Assembly (NCBI GenBank): GCA_015232455.1
Contig: JADFZQ010000027.1
Span: 1 to 41,597 of the forward strand
DNA from: Desulfamplus sp.
GTDB taxonomy: Bacteria; Desulfobacterota; Desulfobacteria; Desulfobacterales; Desulfobacteraceae
DNA length: 41,597 nucleotides
Reading direction: 5' to 3'
Every line of letters starts with the position of its first letter. Within the stretch, counting starts at the first letter, position 1. The notes beneath the pieces were generated by a model. The model made no database searches. It was not told the origin of the DNA and was given only the letters and a program-made list of their open reading frames with translations. Below, one piece after another: positions 35,014-41,597 of this stretch. The position numbers were made by a program, and so were the translations under genes.

Positions 35014-35535
35014 ATGGATATATTAAAGTATTATATCAAAATCATGGACGCTTTTAGTGAAAAAACAGGATTAGTTGTCTCATGGCTCTCGACCGCACTT
35101 GTAGTCTCAGTTTTTTATGATGTTATCATGCGTTATGTCTTTAAAAATGGCAGCATTGCAGTGCAAGAGCTTCAATGGCATATATTTTCAGTGATTTTTC
35201 TTCTTGGAGCAGCATATACTCTGAAACGTGATGGTCATGTGCGAGTAGATATTCTCTATATAAAATTTAGCAGAAAAACAAAGGCATGGATTGATTTTTT
35301 ATGTACATTTATATTTCTTATCCCTTTTTGTGTTGTGATTATATATTCAACGCAAATGTTTATAATGGGTTCATGGGCAGTAAGGGAAATATCACCTGAT
35401 CCCGGCGGGCTTCCATTTAGATATGTTCTTAAAGCCATGATTCCAGCAGGTTTTGTTCTGCTTATTCTTCAAGGAATATCTGAAGGATTTAAGAATCTGC
35501 TAATAATTACAGGGCATGATAAAGATAGATCATAA
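35014..35535 (+). CDS. TRAP transporter small membrane subunit (DctQ family)
   Basis: The protein has four hydrophobic segments and the DctQ pattern: VVSWLSTALVVSVFYDVIMRYVF, AVQELQWHIFSVIFLLGAAYTLKRDGHVRVDI, and a final VLKAMIPAGFVLLILQGISE. In TRAP transporters it joins the large permease DctM and a periplasmic binding protein. Neither partner is in the window; the next gene is tgt, so it is an orphan here. The start at 35014 is chosen for its GGAG at 35005-35008; an ATG at 34993 would add seven residues. A partner could be encoded elsewhere. Confidence 0.85.
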   Translation: MDILKYYIKIMDAFSEKTGLVVSWLSTALVVSVFYDVIMRYVFKNGSIAVQELQWHIFSVIFLLGAAYTLKRDGHVRVDILYIKFSRKTKAWIDFLCTFIFLIPFCVVIIYSTQMFIMGSWAVREISPDPGGLPFRYVLKAMIPAGFVLLILQGISEGFKNLLIITGHDKDRS

Positions 35536-35667
35536 AATAGTCTCGAAAATTATAACTTCTTTATGACAGTTTAAATTACACTACTTTCGGTTATAAGTTA
35601 AATTTTGCATATATAAAAGCTAAATTTATTCCCGTTTGAAGTATATAAATGTGTTTGGATAAAAAAG

Positions 35668-36837
35668 ATGAGCTTTAAAGATATTAAATTTGAACTTTAC
35701 ACAACAGACCCGACAGGTGCAAGAAGAGGCTCTTTTACTACTGAACATGGGAAAGTGCAAACCCCAGCTTTTATGCCTGTAGGAACAGCAGGTTTTGTTC
35801 GCTCAACTTTGCCAAGAGATGTAGAGGAGTCAGGTGCAGAGGTGCTTTTAGCTAACACCTACCATTTAGGTTTAGAAGAGCGGCTTACTACGGTTAAAAG
35901 AATGGGTGGACTTCACAGATTCATGGGGTGGAATAAAACTATTCTAACAGACTCTGGTGGATTTCAAGTATTCTCTCTACCTGATAAAGAGATTACAGAC
36001 CAAGGAGTGTGGTTCTCATATAATGATAAAGATAAGAAAGATAATGATATTGAAAGTGTAAAGGTTAGTAAAAAAAGAGAGAGGCTATTTTTAAGCCCAG
36101 AACGCTCAATGGAGATTCAGCGAGACCTTGGAGCTGATATTGTAATGGCATTTGATGAGTGTGTCGAATATCCAACTACAAAAGATTATGTCGCACAATC
36201 ATTAATTAGAACTACAGCATGGGCAAAGCGGTGTCGCGAATTTGAACTTCAAAAACATCAGTTTTTGTTTGGAATAGTGCAGGGCGGAGTTTATCCTGAT
36301 CTACGCCGTAAAAGTGCAGAAGAGATAACAGCCATACCATTTGACGGTTTTGCAATTGGGGGTGTAAGTGTTGGAGAGGGGTATGAGCTTATGAAAAACG
36401 TTACTAAAAACACCACTCCATTTCTGCCATTTGATAAGCCACGTTATCTTATGGGAGTTGGGCTTCCAGAAGATATTTTAGAAGCTGTTGGAAGTGGTAT
36501 TGATATGTTTGACTGTGTTATTCCTACACGTTATGCTCGTCAGGGTACGCTGTTTACAAGGCTTGGGAAGTTGAGAATAATGGATAAAGCATCTCGAAAA
36601 GAGAAATACCCTGTTGACACCAAATGCAGTTGCTATACATGCCAAACTTATTCTCAGATGGTACTTCGCTATCTCTTTTTCACACGTGATCCATTGGCAG
36701 AGACTTTAGCAACAATTCATAATCTTACGTTCTATCAAGATTTAATGAAAGATATTCGCGATGCCATTGAAGATGGAAATTATCAATCTTTTAAGAGAGA
36801 TTGGCTTGATAGGTACCGTAAACAGAATAGAATTTAG
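35668..36837 (+). CDS. tgt: Queuine tRNA-ribosyltransferase
   Basis: The enzyme exchanges guanine-34 for a queuine precursor in tRNAs with GUN anticodons. Key segments: LANTYHLGLEERLTTVKRMGG, D95 in DSGGFQVFSL, VMAFDECVEYP, GIVQGGVYPDLRRKSAEE, GIDMFDCVIPTRYARQG (nucleophile Asp region) and the zinc site CSCYTC. A charged insert of about 20 residues (KDKKDNDIESVKVSKKRER) lies around 115-140. At 389 residues it is slightly longer than the usual 370-380. Confidence 0.97.
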   Translation: MSFKDIKFELYTTDPTGARRGSFTTEHGKVQTPAFMPVGTAGFVRSTLPRDVEESGAEVLLANTYHLGLEERLTTVKRMGGLHRFMGWNKTILTDSGGFQVFSLPDKEITDQGVWFSYNDKDKKDNDIESVKVSKKRERLFLSPERSMEIQRDLGADIVMAFDECVEYPTTKDYVAQSLIRTTAWAKRCREFELQKHQFLFGIVQGGVYPDLRRKSAEEITAIPFDGFAIGGVSVGEGYELMKNVTKNTTPFLPFDKPRYLMGVGLPEDILEAVGSGIDMFDCVIPTRYARQGTLFTRLGKLRIMDKASRKEKYPVDTKCSCYTCQTYSQMVLRYLFFTRDPLAETLATIHNLTFYQDLMKDIRDAIEDGNYQSFKRDWLDRYRKQNRI

Positions 36838-36901
36838 GCTAATATTGGGTTTCAATGTCTTTTTACAAGTAACTCAATCAGGGAGTGAAGCAGTGCTTTA
36901 C

Positions 36902-36966
36902 CACGTTGCCCGATATTGTGAATAAATTCGAAGAAACCACGATATAACAGTAGACGGGATAACGTG
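36902..36966 (+). promoter_or_regulatory. Possible structured leader before the CheB-CheR gene
   Basis: CACGTTGCCCG (36902-36912) can pair, with mismatches, with CGGGATAACGTG (36955-36966). An inner ATATTGTG and CACGATAT can pair within it. The right arm ends 2 bases before the ATG, and no Shine-Dalgarno is visible at the expected place, so translation may depend on this structure. Confidence 0.3.
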
Positions 36967-36968
36967 CC

Positions 36969-39677
36969 ATGACCAGAAGGAAAAAAGATACTAAGGAACG
37001 AGATATTAAAATTGATAACGTTCAACAGGATAATCAAGAGGAAATAGGTTTCCCAATAGTTGGTATTGGTGCCTCCGCTGGAGGATTAGCTGCTTTTGAG
37101 GCTTTTTTTTCAGGTATGCCTGTTGATGTTGAGCCTGGCATGGCTTTTGTGCTGGTACAGCATCTTGCCCCTGACCATAAGAGCATTCTCACAGATATTA
37201 TCCGCCGTTACACCCGAATGCAGGTCTTTGAAGTAGAAGATGGTATAGTTGTGCAGCCTAACTGTACATATATTATTCCACCTAATCGGGATATGGCATT
37301 TTTGAATGGGACTTTACAGTTGCTTGAGCCACTTGCACCCCGTGGTCAGAGGCTGCCGATTGATTTCTTTTTCCGTTCTCTTGCTCAAGACCAGCATGAA
37401 CGAGCTATCGGTGTTGTGCTTTCAGGTACAGGCAGTGATGGCACGATAGGAGTTCGAGAGATCAAGGGCGAGGGAGGTATGGTGATGGTTCAAACTCCAG
37501 CATCAACCGAGTATGACGGAATGCCGCGAAGTGCCATAGCCACAGGTCTTGTAGATTATGAAATGCCGCCTGCCGAGATGCCAGCCCAGCTCATTGCATA
37601 CACCTCACATGCTTTTGGTAAGAATAGACAATTAAGAAAGACTAACAGTAATCTTCCCCAATCAGAAAATATTCTAAAGAAAATTTTTATATTGTTGAGA
37701 TCTCAGGTTGGACACGATTTCTCCGAGTATAAGCAAAGTACTATAAACCGCCGTATTGAGAGGCGGATGGCGGTGAATCAGATTGCGAAAATGGAGGACT
37801 ATGTTAAGTACCTGCAACAAACACCGGCAGAGATTGAAGCACTTTTTCGTGATCTTCTTATCGGAGTAACAAGTTTTTTTAGGGATACTGAAGCATTTAA
37901 AGTAGTTGAAGATATTGTAATTCCAAAACTTTTTGATGATAGACCTGCTGGCAGCTTCATCAGAGTCTGGTCTGCTGGCTGCTCCACAGGTGAAGAGGCA
38001 TATTCCATTGCCATCTTGCTTGCCGAAAAGATGGATTCGTTAAAACAAATATTTAAGATACAGGTGTTCGCAACAGACATCGATAGCCATGCTATCACCA
38101 CAGCCCGTGCTGGTATATATCCCGCAAGTATTGCAGCCGACATTTCACCTGAGCGTTTGTCAAGATTTTTTAATCCTGAAACTGAGACCAAAGATAATTA
38201 CACTGATGCAGCATCTCCAAGAGCCTATCGTATCCACAAAAGAATTCGTGATATGCTCGTTTTTTCTGAGCAGGATGTTATAAAGGATCCCCCTTTTTCA
38301 AAACTTGATCTTATCAGTTGTCGTAATCTTATGATTTATATGAGTGGAGAGCTACAAAAAAGAGTTATTCCTATGTTTCATTACGCACTTAACCCCTTAG
38401 GTTTTCTATTTCTCGGGACATCTGAAACAACAGGTGAATTCAACGAGTTGTTTGCAACATTAGATCGTAAATTGAAGATATATCAGCGTAAAGATGTTTT
38501 TCACACCATGAGATACATTCTTCCGAATAGTTTTCTTCCACACATCACTGCTGAAGATAAGGTGTTGCAGCATATAATTCCAAAAAAAGATGGTTCTGTA
38601 AAAATTCCATTTCGCGAACTTACTGAGAAAATGTTGCTTGAAAAGGTAGTGCCGCCAAGTGTTCTTGTTAATGCTTGCGGGGATATATTATATATACACG
38701 GACGAACAGGGAAATATCTTGAACCTGCCCCTGGTGAAAGTGGGATAAGTAATATCCTTAAGATGTCGCGAGAAGGACTGACTCAAGAACTTACTACTGC
38801 CCTACACAATGCAGCTTCAAGCAAAGAGATCGTGAGATGCCAAGGTGTTAGAATCAGAACAAACGGCGGTTTCACAACAATTAACCTAACAATCAGACCT
38901 GTAAAGGCAGACCTCTTTGCAAAAGGAAATATCTCTTTATCTGAATCGTTTTTATATCTTGTGAGCTTAGAAAATGTTGCAGAGTTTGATTATCAAGAGG
39001 CTTCTGCTAAAAGATTGTTCACTGATACAGAAGATGTATGCAGTTTATCAACAGAGGATATTAAGGCTTCTGAGGGAACCACTGACCAAGACAGCACTAT
39101 CGAACGTCTCAGACAGGCACTAAAAGCCAGAGAAGAGTACCTTCAAGCCACTAAGGAGGAGCTTGAGACTTCTAACGAAGAGCTTAAATCTTCTAATGAG
39201 GAGATGCAGTCGGTAAACGAGGAGCTGCAATCAACCAATGAAGAGCTTGAGACATCAAAGGAGGAGTTACAGTCGGTAAACGAAGAGCTTGCCACAGTCA
39301 ACGCAGAACTCCAAAGCAAAGTAGCTGATCTTTCGCGGGCAAATAACGACATGAACAATCTACTTGCAGGTACTGGCATTGGTACAGTTTTTGTGGATCA
39401 TAAACTTAAGATACTTCGATTTACACCAGCAGTTACAAGGCTCATTAATCTTATACTTAGCGATGTGGGACGTCCTGTGGGTCATGTTGTATCCAATTTA
39501 GCAGGTTACGACAGATTAGTGCCAGATATACAGTCGGTTTTAGACACACTTATTCCTAAAGAGGTTGAGGTAGAGACAACCGAAGGCGGGCGTTATATAA
39601 TGCGTATTCTGCCTTACCGAACTCTTGAAAATGTGATTGAGGGGGCGGTAATTACCTTTACTGGTGTTGCGGGGTAA
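36969..39677 (+). CDS. CheB-CheR fusion with coiled coil and PAS domain
   Basis: A 902-residue fusion without a receiver domain. Residues about 27-215 are a CheB methylesterase with the triad S36 (GASAGG), H65 (QHLAPDH) and D157 (GSDG). About 235-500 are a CheR methyltransferase, with the AdoMet site in VWSAGCSTGEEAYSIAIL. A PAS-like region lies at 540-670. About 725-790 are a coiled coil of EEL-xx-x-N heptads. The final 105 residues are a PAS domain (TGIGTVFVDHKLKILRFTPA). It may modify a chemoreceptor or act as a sensor. Relatives often end in a kinase, which is absent here. The start has no clear Shine-Dalgarno. Confidence 0.93.
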   Translation: MTRRKKDTKERDIKIDNVQQDNQEEIGFPIVGIGASAGGLAAFEAFFSGMPVDVEPGMAFVLVQHLAPDHKSILTDIIRRYTRMQVFEVEDGIVVQPNCTYIIPPNRDMAFLNGTLQLLEPLAPRGQRLPIDFFFRSLAQDQHERAIGVVLSGTGSDGTIGVREIKGEGGMVMVQTPASTEYDGMPRSAIATGLVDYEMPPAEMPAQLIAYTSHAFGKNRQLRKTNSNLPQSENILKKIFILLRSQVGHDFSEYKQSTINRRIERRMAVNQIAKMEDYVKYLQQTPAEIEALFRDLLIGVTSFFRDTEAFKVVEDIVIPKLFDDRPAGSFIRVWSAGCSTGEEAYSIAILLAEKMDSLKQIFKIQVFATDIDSHAITTARAGIYPASIAADISPERLSRFFNPETETKDNYTDAASPRAYRIHKRIRDMLVFSEQDVIKDPPFSKLDLISCRNLMIYMSGELQKRVIPMFHYALNPLGFLFLGTSETTGEFNELFATLDRKLKIYQRKDVFHTMRYILPNSFLPHITAEDKVLQHIIPKKDGSVKIPFRELTEKMLLEKVVPPSVLVNACGDILYIHGRTGKYLEPAPGESGISNILKMSREGLTQELTTALHNAASSKEIVRCQGVRIRTNGGFTTINLTIRPVKADLFAKGNISLSESFLYLVSLENVAEFDYQEASAKRLFTDTEDVCSLSTEDIKASEGTTDQDSTIERLRQALKAREEYLQATKEELETSNEELKSSNEEMQSVNEELQSTNEELETSKEELQSVNEELATVNAELQSKVADLSRANNDMNNLLAGTGIGTVFVDHKLKILRFTPAVTRLINLILSDVGRPVGHVVSNLAGYDRLVPDIQSVLDTLIPKEVEVETTEGGRYIMRILPYRTLENVIEGAVITFTGVAG

Positions 39678-39749
39678 GATTTAGCAGTCCATTTTAGGAA
39701 TAGAAATTTAATAATGCCCCAAATTATATCCAGCAATGTCATAATTTGT

Positions 39750-39779
39750 AGTAGGGTTTAACCATGGTTAAACCCTACT
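39750..39779. terminator. 30-bp perfect palindrome between convergent genes
   Basis: The half-site AGTAGGGTTTAACCA is followed immediately by its exact reverse complement. It sits between the stops of the CheB-CheR gene (plus) and the kinase gene (minus), so its hairpin could end both transcripts. There are no strong T-tracts. Its inner 28 bp begin GTAG and end CTAC, like the palindrome at 13213-13240, so it may instead be a copy of a dispersed repeat used as a terminator. Confidence 0.6.
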
Positions 39780-39783
39780 CAAT

Positions 39784-41160
39784 TTATATCTGAGAAACAC
39801 TCTCCATACATCTCGGCAGATATATATGGCACGTTGTTCCCTTTTTAGGTTTGCTGAGAACATTTACAAAACCGTTATTCTGTTTAACGATGCCATAAAC
39901 AGTTGAAAGACCAAGTCCCGTGCCCTTTCCCACCTCTTTTGTGGTGAAGAAAGGCTCGAAAATATTATCCAATACCTCCTTTTCCATGCCGCATCCATCA
40001 TCACTGACAATCAGGATTACATAATCTCCTGTAAATTGTGAGTATTCATTGTTTGAACAATAGATTTTATCACGAGTTACATTGTCAGTTGCTATCGTAA
40101 TATTCCCGACACCATTTATGGCATCTTTTGCATTAATACATAAATTAATAAGTATTTGGTCCATTTGCGAAGAATCTATCTTTACCTGCCATAAATCTAA
40201 ACATGGCTTCCATTTGAGATAAATATTTTCACCAATAAGCCTTCTGAGAATTTCTAATAGCACTCCAACACTATCATTAATATTCAAAATTTTTGGAAAA
40301 GCTGTCTGTTTTCGTGCAAAAGCTAAAAGCTGCTGTGTAATATCAGCAGAACGTTTAGCCGCCTTAAGTATTTCCATAAGGTTTTCACGAATTAGATCAT
40401 CATCAACCATATAAATAGATAATTCAGTATAACCAATAATCGCCATTAACAGGTTGTTGAAATAATGTGCAACACCGCCTGCGAGCCTTCCTATTGATTC
40501 CATCTTCTGAGCTTGATTAAGCTCGTTTTGAATACGTTTGAGTTCGCTGATGTCATTTATAATGACACGGCATATCACGCCTCTCTCTTGCTTTGTTGCA
40601 TCTGGGCAAAACATATTCTGCCCAACAGTTGCCTTCAAATGTGCCCAGAATGTAGTGCCATCTTGTTTTACCATTCTAAGTTCTAATATATTATCATCTA
40701 AACCCAGTTCCAATGTATTATCATCTAACTGACAAGAGTTTAAGAGTGGTTTATGGTATTGATGGTAATAAAGTGTTTGATCTTCAGGAAGTATAAAACG
40801 AGAAAAAGGTTTTTTAATAAGTTCTCTTCTGGGAATACCAAGCAAATTTGCAGCAGTTAGGTTTGCCTCAATAATTATTCCCTTATCAGAGAGAGTGCAA
40901 TAGCCAACAGGTGCAAGATCATATAGATCAAAATATCTTGCTGCTATAGCGTCTTTTTCCTCATTTACACGGGATAGTTCTTCGTTTTGCATTTCCAATT
41001 CAATCTGATGCACCCGCAGCTCATGAATAGTCCGTTTGATCTCTTCATAAGATAAAGATTTTATATTATCAAGTGCTTCTATTGATTGTTCCTTAAGAAT
41101 ATCTTCAGCGTTTTGGCGTAGTGTTGAGACCCTTTCAATCGAGCTTTTATTTTTTTGCAC
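39784..41160 (-). CDS. PAS-domain histidine kinase
   Basis: A 458-residue cytoplasmic sensor kinase without membrane segments. An N-terminal coiled coil (IKRTIHELRVHQIELEMQNEELSRV) is followed by a PAS domain at about 78-210 (YDLAPVGYCTLSDKGIIIEANLTAA). The HisKA region has phospho-accepting H232 in GGVAHYFNN, where Y233 replaces the usual Asp. The HATPase core has NLCINAKDAI, DDGCGM and GKGTGLGLS. No receiver domain is attached, so it is a donor without a visible partner. It starts at GTG behind a strong ribosome-binding site (GAGGTGAGGA). It converges on the CheB-CheR gene. Confidence 0.92.
   Translation of the reverse strand: MQKNKSSIERVSTLRQNAEDILKEQSIEALDNIKSLSYEEIKRTIHELRVHQIELEMQNEELSRVNEEKDAIAARYFDLYDLAPVGYCTLSDKGIIIEANLTAANLLGIPRRELIKKPFSRFILPEDQTLYYHQYHKPLLNSCQLDDNTLELGLDDNILELRMVKQDGTTFWAHLKATVGQNMFCPDATKQERGVICRVIINDISELKRIQNELNQAQKMESIGRLAGGVAHYFNNLLMAIIGYTELSIYMVDDDLIRENLMEILKAAKRSADITQQLLAFARKQTAFPKILNINDSVGVLLEILRRLIGENIYLKWKPCLDLWQVKIDSSQMDQILINLCINAKDAINGVGNITIATDNVTRDKIYCSNNEYSQFTGDYVILIVSDDGCGMEKEVLDNIFEPFFTTKEVGKGTGLGLSTVYGIVKQNNGFVNVLSKPKKGTTCHIYLPRCMESVSQI
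40679..40731 (-). repeat. 27-bp tandem duplication in the kinase PAS domain
   Basis: TTATCATCTA recurs at 40691 and 40718, with flanking bases largely repeated, giving LDDNTLELG then LDDNILELR. It looks like a 9-residue tandem duplication in a PAS loop. Confidence 0.75.
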
Positions 41161-41226
41161 GGAATATCCTCACCTCATATTGTAGTTAAAACTTAGATCG
41201 TCTTTAAACTTAATGAGTCAAAGCAC

Positions 41227-41250
41227 ATTACCCGATAAAAATCGGGTAAT
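41227..41250. repeat. 10-bp perfect hairpin, ATTACCCGAT
   Basis: ATTACCCGAT and ATCGGGTAAT flank a 4-base AAAA loop. It lies 67 bases upstream of the kinase start, so on the minus strand it could be in the kinase leader. It is also compatible with a terminator for a lost or unseen gene or with a dispersed repeat. Confidence 0.5.
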
Positions 41251-41253
41251 ACT

Positions 41254-41272
41254 TGACAGTATTATATTGTCA
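41254..41272. promoter_or_regulatory. Operator-like 19-bp dyad
   Basis: TGACAGTAT and ATATTGTCA flank a central T, with 8 of 9 positions symmetrical. The left arm includes TTGACA. The size and symmetry suit a dimeric regulator site. The regulator is unknown. Confidence 0.35.
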
Positions 41273-41419
41273 TTCATAGAATCAATTAAAACCTTACTCC
41301 ATCATCTTTAATCGTGGCAAGCTGTCTAAATCAAGATTTATGCCATGTTGTAACATTAAAGAGATTGTTATAGTATCATATTGATTTTTAAGGATAAAAA
41401 GGCGTAAAATATTGTATAG

Positions 41420-41465
41420 GGTTATATATGATTATATGGAGGATAAATTAAGGTCATATATAACC
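41420..41465. repeat. Separated 12-bp perfect inverted repeat
   Basis: GGTTATATATGA (41420-41431) and TCATATATAACC (41454-41465) are exact reverse complements with 22 bases between them. The spacer contains GGAGGATAAATT. No gene start is assigned to it. Confidence 0.5.
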
Positions 41466-41597
41466 ATTAAGGGGGCAGGGCTGTTAAGTTCTTTTCAAAG
41501 TGTTGACAGAGTAGGTAAGTTTTCATAAAGCGTTTCAGAGTTATAAGTATTATAAACTTGAAAGACATGGAGACTATTATCTGAATATGAATTTAAT

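Larger units (their letters stand above)
41161..41597. other. 437-base region upstream of the kinase gene
   Basis: No gene is supported. The region holds a 10-bp hairpin (41227-41250), a 19-bp operator-like dyad overlapping a TTGACA (41254-41272), and a separated 12-bp inverted repeat (41420-41465). Another TTGACA lies at 41503-41508 without a good -10. A short minus-strand open stretch (about 41295-41428) lacks a start. Confidence 0.5.

Noticed and set aside
36852-37037. Minus-strand open frame before the CheB-CheR gene, ending FFEFIHNIGQRGKALLHSL, as a gene or transposase remnant
   Set aside because: It overlaps the CheB-CheR 5' end, has no ribosome-binding site, and I do not recognise the peptide.
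39160-39300. Repeated GAGGAG/GAAGAGCTT DNA pattern as a CRISPR or regulatory repeat
   Set aside because: It is the codon image of the coiled-coil heptads in the CheB-CheR protein, with no spacers.
41295-41428. Minus-strand open stretch ending HGINLDLDSLPRLKMME as a gene fragment
   Set aside because: The peptide looks protein-like but there is no upstream start, it is only about 44 codons, and no family is recognised.

Overview
The window is AT-rich (about one third G+C by eye). It is gene-dense, with mostly plus-strand genes in short operons and ordinary bacterial start signals. Gene content suggests a sulfate-reducer-like member of the Desulfobacterota (Deltaproteobacteria): an FmdE-family protein beside a 2-oxoacid:ferredoxin oxidoreductase, a TRAP subunit, a DUF4911-miaB pair, a SEC-C methionine aminopeptidase, and a CheB/CheR fusion with a PAS kinase. 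This is inference; there is no rRNA or other decisive marker.

Layout. 1-3.2 kb: FmdE-family protein (+) converging on a two-gene oxidoreductase (-; alpha, and a fused beta-gamma subunit), with a perfect 26-bp palindrome in the divergent region before rlmN. 3.5-8.4 kb: rlmN, a small unknown gene overlapping a RibD/DHFR-like reductase, and a class A penicillin-binding protein. 8.9-14.4 kb: an ABC export/assembly operon of GldA-GldF-GldG type ending in a DUF4340 protein. 14.5-17.7 kb: a 57-residue Pmp3/YqaE membrane protein, a lipoprotein, coaBC and a degenerate uracil-DNA-glycosylase-fold protein. 17.7-19.6 kb: a HindIII-type restriction endonuclease and its methyltransferase. 19.7-23.8 kb: a XerC/D recombinase, a secreted beta-helix protein and an IlvY-like LysR regulator. 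23.8-31.5 kb: a 1348-residue class I adenylate cyclase with helical-repeat and pentapeptide-repeat N-terminal regions, a YcgR-like PilZ protein, HPr and PTS Enzyme I. 31.6-36.8 kb: smpB, DUF4911, miaB, map, a lone TRAP small subunit and tgt. 37-41.2 kb: a CheB-CheR-coiled coil-PAS fusion converging on a PAS histidine kinase.

The most interesting unit is 23.8-31.5 kb, where genes for cAMP synthesis, c-di-GMP binding and an apparently sugar-transporter-less phosphotransfer chain lie head to tail. The second is the HindIII-type system: reading by eye I found no AAGCTT in the window although about 14 would be expected. Several perfect or near-perfect palindromes lie between genes. Two of them (13213-13240 and 39751-39778) are both 28 bp and both have GTAG...CTAC ends, suggesting one dispersed palindromic repeat family. 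Many otherwise conserved housekeeping proteins carry hydrophilic in-frame insertions.

No tRNA, rRNA, CRISPR array or intact insertion sequence was recognised.
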